Assembly: GCA_903860985.1 (NCBI GenBank)
Contig: CAIOSO010000033.1
Span: 1 to 64,000 of the forward strand
Source: an uncultured Flavobacteriales bacterium
Lineage (GTDB): Bacteria; Bacteroidota; Bacteroidia; Flavobacteriales_D; Crocinitomicaceae
Reading direction: 5' to 3'
Length of the DNA: 64,000 bases
A program made the position numbers and the translations under genes. Positions 31,572 through 41,255 of the stretch are shown in pieces. How positions within the stretch are numbered: position 1 is the first letter of the stretch; each line of letters begins with the position of its first letter. Below the pieces are notes generated by a model. The model searched no databases and was not told where the DNA came from. It saw only the letters and a program-made list of their open reading frames with translations.

Positions 31572-31645
31572 CACTGTTCACTGATCCGCCGCGGCGGACT
31601 GTTCACTGAGCACTGTTCACTGTTCACTGAGCACTAATCACTAAT
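31572..31645. repeat. Heptanucleotide CACTNNN array 1, interrupted by the palindrome TCCGCCGCGGCGGA (31585-31598)
   Basis: CACTGTT CACTGAT-CCGCCGCGGCGGA-CTGTT CACTGAG CACTGTT CACTGTT CACTGAG CACTAAT CACTAAT. Confidence 0.97.
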
Positions 31646-31654
31646 AACCATAAA

Positions 31655-32449
31655 ATGAGTCTTGTTAATTCTTTTATCAATCAAATTGGACGTGAGTTAG
31701 GACGTGATGCCTACCGTTCTGTGATGTCGCCATCAGCGGGAAGTAGACGCAAACAACAGATTGTTGATTCGGAAGTGTCGATTTTCGATCAAGTCATCAA
31801 TTTTGAACTTTTAGCGAGTGATGAAAAGACCGTTCGGCATTTAGCGAATCTAGTTGAAAAAGCTGAAAACACGGATGTTGAAGATTTTGAGTGGAACGAG
31901 TTATTCTATGAACTTGATAATAAAATTGATTTCTGTAAGGCAAATTTACCATCTGAATTCCATGAGCAACTGGAGAAATTAGATGAAATAAATGCCAATA
32001 ACTACCATTATGCGAAATCAAAACATGTAGCTTATGTGGATTCGGTTATTTTACATTTCGAGAATGTTGCCGCTGACTTATCTAAAAAGAAACCATCCAT
32101 TGCTGCTGTTCTAACTATTGTCGGTGCACGTCCAAGTTACATGGGTGAACAATTCATCTACACACTGATTAACATCTTGTACATTTTTATTTTAGGAACA
32201 ATAGGCTTTAATGGATGGATGACTTATCACTATCCAGATTTGTTCAATGGGAATTTACCCAATCAAACGCCAGCCGATATCGCACTGATTCAGGCGATGG
32301 GAAAAGTGATGCTTGGAATTTCCATTGGATTTTATTTACTGTACTTTTTCATGGGACTTCGTAAAATCTCCAAATACCAAAAAGAAATCCAGAAGAACAT
32401 CGACTCAAAAATCAAGTTCGAAACGTACAAGGCTGAATTACTGAAGTAG
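31655..32449 (+). CDS. Hypothetical membrane protein bracketed by heptamer arrays 1 and 2
   Basis: 264-aa ORF with two hydrophobic segments near the C-terminus (FIYTLINILYIFILGTIGF, VMLGISIGFYLLYFFMGL). Confidence 0.75.
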   Translation: MSLVNSFINQIGRELGRDAYRSVMSPSAGSRRKQQIVDSEVSIFDQVINFELLASDEKTVRHLANLVEKAENTDVEDFEWNELFYELDNKIDFCKANLPSEFHEQLEKLDEINANNYHYAKSKHVAYVDSVILHFENVAADLSKKKPSIAAVLTIVGARPSYMGEQFIYTLINILYIFILGTIGFNGWMTYHYPDLFNGNLPNQTPADIALIQAMGKVMLGISIGFYLLYFFMGLRKISKYQKEIQKNIDSKIKFETYKAELLK

Positions 32450-32459
32450 TCTCAGGAAG

Positions 32460-32578
32460 CACTAGGCACTGTTCACTGTTCACTGAGCACTAATCACTGA
32501 GCACTGAGCACTGAGCACTGTTCACTGAGCACTGAGCACTGAGCACTGTTCACTGAGCACTGAGCACTGTTCACTCAT
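32460..32578. repeat. Heptanucleotide CACTNNN array 2 (17 consecutive units)
   Basis: CACTAGG CACTGTT CACTGTT CACTGAG CACTAAT (CACTGAG)x3 CACTGTT (CACTGAG)x3 CACTGTT (CACTGAG)x2 CACTGTT CACTCAT. Confidence 0.98.
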
Positions 32579-32584
32579 TACAGC

Positions 32585-33169
32585 TCACTCTCTAAAATAA
32601 ATCTGACATCCAATCGTAATGGTTTCAGGATTGCTCACTGTTTTCCCCTCTAACAATTCATCGAGTGCCATGGAAATATATGGATTTTCTACTTCGTTCG
32701 GATGCATTCCGTTGTCGTCAATAGCTCCATTGTATACGATGTTGAAATGTTCTCCATCGCGCCAAATAATAAATGCATGCGGTGTTTTTTGCGCATGAAA
32801 TAACTTCGCGACTTCTTGAGTTGGATCATACAAATACGGAAAATTAAAATGTTCCTTCTTTGCCTTTTGAATCATTTTCAGATAAGTATCTTCTTCATAA
32901 CTTATCGTATCCATGGAACTGATTGCAATGATTGGAACTCCCAATTTGGTGTATTTTTCATTTAAGTCATTCAAACGTTTTGGATAAAGTTTCGCAAATG
33001 GACAATGATTACAGGTAAAAATGACAACAAAGCCTTTGGCCATTGGAAAATCGCCTAAAGAGACCATTCGTCCATCTACGTTTTTCAAGGAAAAGTTATC
33101 TGTAATAGTAACTTGACCGAATGAGGTAATTCCGATGGTTAAAAAGAAAAGAAAGAGTTTAGTTTTCAT
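32585..33169 (-). CDS. Secreted thioredoxin-fold (AhpC/TSA-like) protein
   Basis: GFVVIFTCNHCPFAKLYPKRLNDLNEKY with CxxC, plus IISMDT and KTPHAFI regions typical of the redoxin family. Confidence 0.85.
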   Translation of the reverse strand: MKTKLFLFFLTIGITSFGQVTITDNFSLKNVDGRMVSLGDFPMAKGFVVIFTCNHCPFAKLYPKRLNDLNEKYTKLGVPIIAISSMDTISYEEDTYLKMIQKAKKEHFNFPYLYDPTQEVAKLFHAQKTPHAFIIWRDGEHFNIVYNGAIDDNGMHPNEVENPYISMALDELLEGKTVSNPETITIGCQIYFRE

Positions 33170-33644
33170 TGTTATTCATCAGTTTTAGGTAGTCTTGTAG
33201 CGTATGTTTCCCAGCTAATTCGATACTGGTTTCAGTTGTTGAGAAATACATTACGGTGAAAGGCAAAGTTCCATCCCAATTAAAAGAACTATCTTTCATA
33301 ATGGAAGCGTTCGGCTCAAGGTAAAAGCAATTCCCAGGGAGATTTAGTCGTTGGATTTTCTTTTTCAAATGACGATTGTTCTTTAGATCAAGTGATACAA
33401 ATTGAATCAAAACATTTTCCTTATTTAATTGATTCAAACTATCAAAAACCGGCAATTCTTCCATGCAGGGCTTGCACCATGTTGCGAAGTAATGGGTCAT
33501 GATAACTCGAGCGCTATTCGATTTTAATGCTGTTGCAAGTTCCTTTTCTTGCTGCCAAATCGGTAGATTTTGAGCATGGCTATTTAGGACTAACAACACG
33601 CTAGAAAGAACAAGAAATACTGTTGATTTAAGGTTTCGCAACAA
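33159..33644 (-). CDS. TlpA-like thiol-disulfide oxidoreductase
   Basis: HYFATWCKPCMEELPVFDSLN (WCxxC) after a signal peptide. Confidence 0.87.
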   Translation of the reverse strand: MLRNLKSTVFLVLSSVLLVLNSHAQNLPIWQQEKELATALKSNSARVIMTHYFATWCKPCMEELPVFDSLNQLNKENVLIQFVSLDLKNNRHLKKKIQRLNLPGNCFYLEPNASIMKDSSFNWDGTLPFTVMYFSTTETSIELAGKHTLQDYLKLMNNNEN

Positions 33645-33645
33645 C

Positions 33646-35358
33646 TTATTCGATGATGAATTTCTTCGTTGTTTTCGCCTTCGTTTTTTGTTCCATCAAT
33701 TCAAGGAAATACGTTCCTTTTTTCAGGTGAGAAACATCGATGCCAGATGATAATTCTGGTTTAGGAAGCATCATCACGATTTTACCAGAAGCATTCGTAA
33801 CGGTTGCGTAATAGATTTCGGAGGGAACGTCTCCCAATTGAACAAAAATCTTCTCCCTTGTTGGATTCGGGAAAATCGTAAAATCACTCGATAAGGAAAT
33901 TTCGTTTATTCCGACTGGTTGCGTCACGACAAATTGCCCCATCATTCCTTCATCTTCATGCAAGGCAATGTGACAATGGTACATGAATGGATGCGTGGCA
34001 TCGGCGTAGTCGCTGAATTTCGCGATGAAACGAACGGTTTTCATGCGTTCAACTAAGATGACATCTTTCCATCCAGCTTGTTGTGCACTGGGTGCAACAC
34101 CGTTGATCGTCAGGATTTTAAATTCAACATCGTGAATGTGAAATGGATGTCCAAATCCAGAGGTGCTTTTCAATTCCCAAACTTCTGTTTGATCTAACGG
34201 AATAGAATGATTAATCACATTCATATTGAATAATTGATGTCCTAAAATAAAGGCATTTGGACCGAGAATAGGAACGCTTGTGACGCCAGTGCTATCACTG
34301 ATGGTAATGGTGCGCGTTAAAGCAGCATCTTGCTCTAAAGGAAATTGGTTTGAAACGAGTGCCGTTGGAATCGAGGAAACTGGATTAGCCGTTTGATTTC
34401 CAATGTTTAATTTGAGGATGTTGTAATTGGTGTGTCCCAGAAAACTCGCAAAGGGTCCATTTGGAAAACTTTCAGAACCGGGAATGAAATTCGCAAGGCT
34501 CTGATTAAACGCTTTCAAAAAAACAGTACTTCCTGCTTGTCCCGATAAGTCTACTAAAATTTCTATGCGTTCACCTGCGGACAAAATATATCGAGGTGTA
34601 GTACCATTAACCAGGACAGGAGCGTCTAGCAATCCACCATCTGTGCCAATCACATAAAAGGAACGATTGTCACTGAAGCCTAAATTATATGAAGTTTCAA
34701 TGGCTCCATTTAACAAACGAAATCGCACCACTTGCGCGGGAACGTTATACTGCGCTCTTAAAGTCATATTTGCCAAAATACTGTCTCCGTAGGGTACAAT
34801 CGCGAATTGATGTTGTGCATTGATGTCTCGGTCAGTTATCATGACAGGAATGTCATCCACGCCATATTTTCTCGGTAAATTCAATGCGGCTTCTTCTGCA
34901 TCACGAACAATGATAAATCCACCAATACCTTTGGTCACTTGTTCCTGCGACATTTCATGCATGTGCGGATGGTACCAAAGTGTAGATGCTTGATTTTTTA
35001 CTTCCCAATAAGGTTGCCAAGTTGTTCCAGGTGGAATTATCTGATGTGGACCACCGTCCATGACAGCCGGTAAATGCATCCCGTGCCAATGTAATGTGGT
35101 TGAGTCATTTAAGTGATTGTTGACAGTCATGTGAACAATGTCACCTTTGTTCATCAATAATGTAGGACCCCAAAATTTACCATTCACGCCGCCGGTTATG
35201 GTTTGATTTCCAGTAGGAACAATTTGCGCAAAGGTGTCTCGAATGTTTAGTGTGAAGTTGGGACCACTTAAGGTATCCGGAATCCACATGGTATTGTAGC
35301 TTTGAGCAAAACTAATACCAGATAATAACAAGGTAAAAAGGAAGGATAAATTTTTCAT
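33646..35358 (-). CDS. Multicopper oxidase with T9SS C-terminal sorting domain
   Basis: Copper motifs TLHWHGMHLP, LWYHPHMHE, HPFHIHDVEF, HPFMYHCHIALHEDEGMM; C-terminal IFPNPTREKIFVQLG...LKKGTYFLEL. Confidence 0.93.
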   Translation of the reverse strand: MKNLSFLFTLLLSGISFAQSYNTMWIPDTLSGPNFTLNIRDTFAQIVPTGNQTITGGVNGKFWGPTLLMNKGDIVHMTVNNHLNDSTTLHWHGMHLPAVMDGGPHQIIPPGTTWQPYWEVKNQASTLWYHPHMHEMSQEQVTKGIGGFIIVRDAEEAALNLPRKYGVDDIPVMITDRDINAQHQFAIVPYGDSILANMTLRAQYNVPAQVVRFRLLNGAIETSYNLGFSDNRSFYVIGTDGGLLDAPVLVNGTTPRYILSAGERIEILVDLSGQAGSTVFLKAFNQSLANFIPGSESFPNGPFASFLGHTNYNILKLNIGNQTANPVSSIPTALVSNQFPLEQDAALTRTITISDSTGVTSVPILGPNAFILGHQLFNMNVINHSIPLDQTEVWELKSTSGFGHPFHIHDVEFKILTINGVAPSAQQAGWKDVILVERMKTVRFIAKFSDYADATHPFMYHCHIALHEDEGMMGQFVVTQPVGINEISLSSDFTIFPNPTREKIFVQLGDVPSEIYYATVTNASGKIVMMLPKPELSSGIDVSHLKKGTYFLELMEQKTKAKTTKKFIIE

Positions 35359-35445
35359 AAAAACAAAAGTATGTATTTAAACCTTTGAGAATTATTCGCT
35401 AAAAAACTTGCGTTTGAAAAGTAAATAATTGGTTATGTTACTAGG

Positions 35446-35519
35446 CACTGTTCACTGAGCACTGTTCACTGAGCACTGTTCACTGTTCACTGATCCGCCG
35501 CGGCGGACTGTTCACTAGT
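35446..35519. repeat. Heptanucleotide CACTNNN array 3, interrupted by the palindrome TCCGCCGCGGCGGA (35494-35507)
   Basis: CACTGTT CACTGAG CACTGTT CACTGAG CACTGTT CACTGTT CACTGAT-CCGCCGCGGCGGA-CTGTT CACTAGT, touching the stop codon of the E1 dehydrogenase. Confidence 0.97.
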
Positions 35520-37963
35520 CAATACAAACTCGGATACTTCGCCGGCTCCGCTTCATGCATCATCGCATACACTTTTTCAATGATGTCGTCGATGCTTGGT
35601 TTGGAGAAGTAGTCACCGTCGGAACCATAAGCCGGACGATGGTCTTTCGAACTCAAGGTTTCTGGTGCGGAGTCGAGGTGGTAGTAGCCTTTTTGCTCCA
35701 CGAGAATTTTATCCAACATGAATCCGGTTGCACCACTGCTGACGTCTTCGTCCACAATCAGTAAACGATTCGTTTTCGCCAAGGAATCACTGATCATGTG
35801 TTTGATGTCGAAAGGCAACAAGGTTTGAACGTCAATCAGTTCGACGGATATTCCCATGTGCTCCAATTGTTGGGCAGCTACCTCGCAAAGGTTGAAGGTT
35901 GATCCGTAAGAAACCAATGTTAAGTCTTTTCCTTCTTTCACGATTTCCGGCATACCTAATGCTTCGGTGAACGTTCCAAAGTTAATTGGCATGCGCTCTT
36001 TCGTGCGGTAACCGTTCAATGGTTCAATCACCAACGCTGGTTCGTCTGCTTGTAATAATGTATTGTAGAATCCTGCGGCTTTCGTCATGTTTCTTGGAAC
36101 ACAAACGTGAATACCACGAATCGAATTGACAATCATTCCCATCGGTGAACCACTGTGCCAGATTCCTTCGAGGCGGTGTCCACGTGTGGAAATAATCAAC
36201 GGTGCTTTTTGTCCACCTTTTGTACGGTACTGAACAGTCGCTAAATCGTCGGACATGATTTGAATCGCGTACAACAAGTAATCCAAGTACTGTATCTCTG
36301 CAATTGGACGTAGTCCACGCATCGCCATGCCAATTCCTTGTCCGATGATCGTACACTCGCGAATTCCAGTGTCTGAAACGCGTCCTTCGCCGAATTGCTC
36401 TTGTAATCCTTCTAAGGATTGATTCACACCACCAATTCTTCCAGCATCTTCTCCGAAGACAAGAACCTCTGGTCGACTCTCTAAAATCGTGCGGTAGTTT
36501 TCACGAAGAATGATGCGACCGTCTTCCATTTGAACGTCATCCGCATATTTCGGTGCCACTGCTGGAACATTCATCGCTGAATGGGCAGATTGCGAATGCA
36601 AATGCGAACTGTAACGATCGAAGTTTCCGGAAATCATGCTTTGAATCCAGTTTCCAAGTGTTTTTTTCGAGGAAATTTGCTCCTCGCGAACTTGACGCAA
36701 TACTTTTCGAGCCAAGGTCAATAAATCACGACGAATCGGTTCTTTTTCTTTTTCAAGCGCTTCAATGTCCTTTTGAATAAACACGGACTGCGTACTTTCT
36801 GCCGCGACTGCTTTTAATACAGCAACTAAATCCGCTTGATCTTGTTTCATGCTATCCGTGAAACGCGACCATGCTGTATTTTTGGAGCTACGAATCATTT
36901 CTTTCGCTGCTGCTTGTATCGTATTTAATTCTTCATCCGATGCAATCGCCATTCCTTTGGCTTCGAATGAAAGAATCCATTCTTTGAACTTTTGAATGCA
37001 ATCAAAGGTTGTTTCCCATTCCAAACGCTCCGCTGATTTGTAACGCTCATGCGATCCGGAAGTGGAGTGTCCTTGCGGTTGATTCACTTCTTTCACGTGC
37101 ACCAATACAGGAATGTGTTCCTCGCGTGCCAATTTCACCGCTTTTTCATAGGTTTCACACAAATGGGCATAATCCCAACCTTTCGTGATGAAAATCTCGT
37201 ATCCGGGTTTGTCCGCCGTGCGTTGCATTCCTGATAACGCATCTGAAATGCTTCCTTTCGTTGTTTGTAATTCTCTTGGCACTGAAATCCCGTAGCCGTC
37301 GTCCCAAACGGACATCACCATCGGTACTTGCAATACACCCGCTGCGTTGATCGATTCCCAGAAAGGACCTTCACTCGTGGAGGCATCGCCAATTGTTCCA
37401 AATGCGACTTCGTTTCCACCGTTGGTGAATTTCTCAAAGGCAGGATTCGATTTCAATGCTTCTTGTTGACGGTATACTTTCGATGCTTGTGCCAATCCAA
37501 CCAAACGTGGCATTTGTCCGGCAGTTGGAGAAATATCCGCAGAGCTGTTTTTCTGCAACATCAAATTTTTCCATTCTCCGTTTGCATCCAAGTTACGTGT
37601 GGAATAATGCCCACCCATTTGACGTCCAGCAGATTGCGGTTCAACGTCCACATCTGTGTGAGCATACAATCCAGCAAAATACTGTTCAATGGTTAATTCA
37701 CCAATGGCCATCATAATGGTTTGATCGCGGTAGTATCCCGAGCGAAAATCGCCATTCTGAAACTGTTTCGCTAAGGCAATTTGCGCGAGCTCTTTTCCAT
37801 CTCCGAAAATTCCAAATTTCGCTTTACCGGTCAACACTTCTTTTCTTCCAAGAAGGGATGCTTCGCGGGATTCGCAAGCTAATTGATAGTCCGCAAGTAC
37901 CTGTTTTTTGAATGCTTCAAAATCCATTTGATCTTGCGTGTTGGGTGCTTTTTCTTTTGCCAT
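35519..37963 (-). CDS. Fused alpha/beta E1 component of a 2-oxo acid dehydrogenase (branched-chain type)
   Basis: 814 aa. Thiamine-diphosphate alpha domain (GDASTSEGPFWESINAAGVLQVPMVMSVWDDGYGISVP) and beta domain (VFGEDAGRIGGVNQSLEGLQEQFGEGRVSDTGIRE) in one ORF. Confidence 0.93.
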   Translation of the reverse strand: MAKEKAPNTQDQMDFEAFKKQVLADYQLACESREASLLGRKEVLTGKAKFGIFGDGKELAQIALAKQFQNGDFRSGYYRDQTIMMAIGELTIEQYFAGLYAHTDVDVEPQSAGRQMGGHYSTRNLDANGEWKNLMLQKNSSADISPTAGQMPRLVGLAQASKVYRQQEALKSNPAFEKFTNGGNEVAFGTIGDASTSEGPFWESINAAGVLQVPMVMSVWDDGYGISVPRELQTTKGSISDALSGMQRTADKPGYEIFITKGWDYAHLCETYEKAVKLAREEHIPVLVHVKEVNQPQGHSTSGSHERYKSAERLEWETTFDCIQKFKEWILSFEAKGMAIASDEELNTIQAAAKEMIRSSKNTAWSRFTDSMKQDQADLVAVLKAVAAESTQSVFIQKDIEALEKEKEPIRRDLLTLARKVLRQVREEQISSKKTLGNWIQSMISGNFDRYSSHLHSQSAHSAMNVPAVAPKYADDVQMEDGRIILRENYRTILESRPEVLVFGEDAGRIGGVNQSLEGLQEQFGEGRVSDTGIRECTIIGQGIGMAMRGLRPIAEIQYLDYLLYAIQIMSDDLATVQYRTKGGQKAPLIISTRGHRLEGIWHSGSPMGMIVNSIRGIHVCVPRNMTKAAGFYNTLLQADEPALVIEPLNGYRTKERMPINFGTFTEALGMPEIVKEGKDLTLVSYGSTFNLCEVAAQQLEHMGISVELIDVQTLLPFDIKHMISDSLAKTNRLLIVDEDVSSGATGFMLDKILVEQKGYYHLDSAPETLSSKDHRPAYGSDGDYFSKPSIDDIIEKVYAMMHEAEPAKYPSLY

Positions 37964-38053
37964 TGTTGATTGTAATCGTATGCAAATATAAGGAAAAGGA
38001 GTGGCGTTTTTATATGGAATTTTTTAGCAATTTTGTCAAGCTATTTTGGACCT

Positions 38054-38761
38054 ATGAAATTAGAATTGTGTGCCGCTTCGATTGAAGCAATAACATTGGC
38101 GAAATCCCTTGATTTTGATCGCATTGAATTGTGTGAGAATTTGGAGCAGGGTGGACTCACGCCCTCCGCGGGGATGATCACGTATGCTTTGGACAATGGA
38201 ATCGATACGCATGTGTTGGTACGTCCAAGAGCGGGTGGATTTTGTTACAGTCCAGAAGAAATCGCTGTGATGGAACGAGACTTGGCTTTTTGTCAGCAGG
38301 CAGGTGTACAAGGAGTCGTTGTTGGGATTTTAAAATCCAATTTCGATTTGGACACCGAATCTTTAGGGACCTTGAAGGAAAAGTTCCCTGATTTCGAATG
38401 GACATTCCACCGTGCATTTGATGAAAGCATTGATTGGAAACGCTCGATGGATCAATTAATAAAATTGGGATTCCACCGGATTTTAACTTCTGGATTTGCG
38501 AGTCACGTGGACATCGGCTTACCGAATTTAAAAGAAATGAGACAGTATTCCGACGGTCGCATCGAAATCATGGCAGGTGGCGGTGTAAACGCTGGTAACA
38601 TTGCGAAAATTGCCCGAGAGGCGCAGCCGGACGCGATTCACTTTTCAGGGACAAGCAAAGTGTTGTTGGACGAAGATTCCGCCTTTTCCGAAACCATCCT
38701 GAAAGTAGAAGAACAACGTGTTCAACGCATCTTGGATGCAGTGCGCGGCGTACTCAAATAG
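38054..38761 (+). CDS. cutC: Copper homeostasis protein CutC
   Basis: MKLELCAASIEAITLAKSLDFDRIELCENLEQGGLTPS...VLVRPRAGGFCYS...TFHRAFDE...RILTSG. Start trimmed from the ORF track. Confidence 0.95.
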   Translation: MKLELCAASIEAITLAKSLDFDRIELCENLEQGGLTPSAGMITYALDNGIDTHVLVRPRAGGFCYSPEEIAVMERDLAFCQQAGVQGVVVGILKSNFDLDTESLGTLKEKFPDFEWTFHRAFDESIDWKRSMDQLIKLGFHRILTSGFASHVDIGLPNLKEMRQYSDGRIEIMAGGGVNAGNIAKIAREAQPDAIHFSGTSKVLLDEDSAFSETILKVEEQRVQRILDAVRGVLK

Positions 38762-38846
38762 ATTATCCGGTTTATTTGCTTTACCTTTGTGCAAATCCTG
38801 GGTCAATCATTAATGTATTTGTTCAACCGTAGGATTGAATAATTAT

Positions 38847-39983
38847 ATGAAATTTAATGAATTAAATCTTTTAGAGCCGATTTTAAACGCTCTTACCAAA
38901 CAAGGTTATACCGAACCAACTCCCATCCAACAACAAGCAATACCATACGTTCTCGAAGGAAGAGATGTCATGGGTTGTGCACAAACTGGAACCGGAAAAA
39001 CAGCGGCATTTGCCATTCCAATCATTCAACGCATTCACGCTTCGAAACAAACAGATAACTCGAATAAAATCAGGTCTTTAATTGTTACTCCGACACGCGA
39101 ATTAGCGATACAAATTGAAGAAAGTTTCAAGAATTACGGCAGTGAGTTAAAATTGCGTTACACCGTGATCTTTGGTGGGGTAAATCAGTCACAACAAGTA
39201 AACCGTTTGAAAAATGGGGTAGATGTGTTAATCGCTACGCCAGGACGCTTACTAGACTTGCAACAACAAGGATTCATCAAGTTAGGAAACTTAGAGATTT
39301 TTGTTTTGGATGAAGCCGATCGTATGTTAGACATGGGATTCATTCACGACGTGAAGAAAATCATCAAACTGATTCCAGCGAAACGTCAAACCTTATTTTT
39401 CTCTGCGACGATGCCAAAAGAGATTACTTCTCTAGCGAATTCGATTTTAACAGATCCAGTGAAAGTGGAAGTGAATCCAGTTTCCTCAACAGCGGAAATG
39501 ATTGACCAAGCTTTATACTACGTGGACGCCCCAGCGAAAAAAGATTTGTTGGTACACGTATTAAAAGAAACGAAAGCGCCAAGCGTATTGGTTTTCTCAC
39601 GTACGAAACACGGAGCGGACAAAATTGTGAAGTTGTTATTGAAAAACAAAGTTTCAGCGGAAGCGATTCACGGAAACAAATCACAGAATGCACGTCAGCG
39701 CGCTTTGTCGAACTTTAAAGATAAAACATCACGCGTTTTAGTGGCTACAGACATTGCTGCACGTGGAATCGACATCGATGAGTTGTCGTTCGTTATCAAC
39801 TACGACATTCCAAACATTCCAGAAACGTATGTACACCGCATTGGTCGTACCGGACGCGCAGGAGCATCAGGAATTGCCGTTTCCTTCTGTGATAAAGAAG
39901 AGCGCAAGTACATTCGCGACATTCAAAAATTGATTTCCTTGGAGATTCCAGTGGTCAGTAATCATCCATTTGCGAGTCGCTAA
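38847..39983 (+). CDS. DEAD-box ATP-dependent RNA helicase (RhlE-like)
   Basis: [42 protein letters not shown] and [10 protein letters not shown] motifs. Confidence 0.95.
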   Translation: MKFNELNLLEPILNALTKQGYTEPTPIQQQAIPYVLEGRDVMGCAQTGTGKTAAFAIPIIQRIHASKQTDNSNKIRSLIVTPTRELAIQIEESFKNYGSELKLRYTVIFGGVNQSQQVNRLKNGVDVLIATPGRLLDLQQQGFIKLGNLEIFVLDEADRMLDMGFIHDVKKIIKLIPAKRQTLFFSATMPKEITSLANSILTDPVKVEVNPVSSTAEMIDQALYYVDAPAKKDLLVHVLKETKAPSVLVFSRTKHGADKIVKLLLKNKVSAEAIHGNKSQNARQRALSNFKDKTSRVLVATDIAARGIDIDELSFVINYDIPNIPETYVHRIGRTGRAGASGIAVSFCDKEERKYIRDIQKLISLEIPVVSNHPFASR

Positions 39984-40002
39984 GTAGAACTTTATAGAAA
40001 AT

Positions 40003-40032
40003 AAAAAAGGAGCTATTCAAGCTCCTTTTTTT
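40003..40032 (+). terminator. Rho-independent terminator
   Basis: AAAAAAGGAGCT-attca-AGCTCCTTTTTTT. Confidence 0.87.
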
Positions 40033-40081
40033 ATGGTCTTTGATTTAAAAAAAAACTAGGTTTAATTGGCTTTTTATGTGC

Positions 40082-40789
40082 CTACCGAAACTGGTACGCA
40101 ATTCCCGCCTGTGCGTTCACGTAAAAGCTCGAAAAGTTTCCTTTTGGGGACATCGCTGCACAATAGGAATTTACACCGCCAGGATTACTCAAAGAAATTG
40201 TTGGTGATAAGGTATAGCGCACTGATTTTCCTGATTTCAAGGTTTGCACTTTCGCAATTTCAATCGATCCGAGTAGCACAAAACGGTTGTAAGCAGGATT
40301 GTTTTTGGTGGTTTGATTATACTGATAACCGATATATGCATCAATATAATCAGTTTTGTAGTTTTCAAAGGAAACACAAAGAAAAGTAGGAGTCAAGTAA
40401 ACACCAATCTCGAATCCAAGTGGTAAACGGTGATGAAAACCAAACATGACTTGAAGTTGCAGCATTCGATTTGAATAATAGACATAATCCCAATCAGTTA
40501 ACATGTTGTCGAGGTATTTTGGCACAGAGAAATTACGGTATTTCACAGAAGTAAATTGAAACTGAGTTCCAAGAGATAGCACATTCTTTTTCCAGTTTTT
40601 GCGAAGCATGACATTTCCGGAATGTGCAATACCTAGTTGATAATCATGTACGTATCCCACGTGTGTAATTGTTGGATTGTAGATTGTGGTAACACCACTT
40701 TTAAGTCCAGCCTCAAACTGAATTTCTTTTTGACTATGACTTATTTCTAAGACTAACAAAGACAGAAAAAAAAGATAATATCTAATCAT
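40082..40789 (-). CDS. Hypothetical outer-membrane beta-barrel-like protein
   Basis: 235-aa ORF with signal peptide and alternating beta-rich sequence ending in an aromatic-Arg (AYQFR). Confidence 0.65.
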   Translation of the reverse strand: MIRYYLFFLSLLVLEISHSQKEIQFEAGLKSGVTTIYNPTITHVGYVHDYQLGIAHSGNVMLRKNWKKNVLSLGTQFQFTSVKYRNFSVPKYLDNMLTDWDYVYYSNRMLQLQVMFGFHHRLPLGFEIGVYLTPTFLCVSFENYKTDYIDAYIGYQYNQTTKNNPAYNRFVLLGSIEIAKVQTLKSGKSVRYTLSPTISLSNPGGVNSYCAAMSPKGNFSSFYVNAQAGIAYQFR

Positions 40790-40799
40790 AGCAACGGAT

Positions 40800-41177
40800 T
40801 TAGTTAATTGAAACGGTGAATTTTTGTGGACCCCAACCCATTTGTTTCATGGCCACACCGTTAATTTCCATTCTTTTTTTATAATTGGCGGTTAATTCCC
40901 CGGTAAATTCAGATTTGTGCGTTTGCATTGACACCCAATCGTTGAGCACTCCGTGTAAGTGTGTTTTGTCGTCAAAAAATAGGGTATCCCATTCGTCTGA
41001 TTTTAAAATGAGAAAATCCTTATTTCGTTCGACGATTTTATAAATCATTGTACCACCCGTAAGTCCATTTTCATAAGTAAATGTGGCTGTATAAGGATGT
41101 AACTGCTTCAGGTATTGCTTCTCGCAACTAGCGAGTAGTAAGACCGTGAGGAATAGGATTGTTTTCATGATGTTCAA
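40800..41177 (-). CDS. Hypothetical lipoprotein
   Basis: 125 aa with lipobox-like MKTILFLTVLLLASCEKQ. Confidence 0.65.
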   Translation of the reverse strand: MNIMKTILFLTVLLLASCEKQYLKQLHPYTATFTYENGLTGGTMIYKIVERNKDFLILKSDEWDTLFFDDKTHLHGVLNDWVSMQTHKSEFTGELTANYKKRMEINGVAMKQMGWGPQKFTVSIN

Positions 41178-41255
41178 TTTTAGATCAATGAGTAACTTTA
41201 TAACGTAAAGTTCAAGTGATAAGGTTAAACTGCTTATTGTAAGTCAAATTAAGCG

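Noticed and set aside
32460-32578. CRISPR array
   Set aside because: The unit is 7 bp with no unique spacers and no cas genes nearby.
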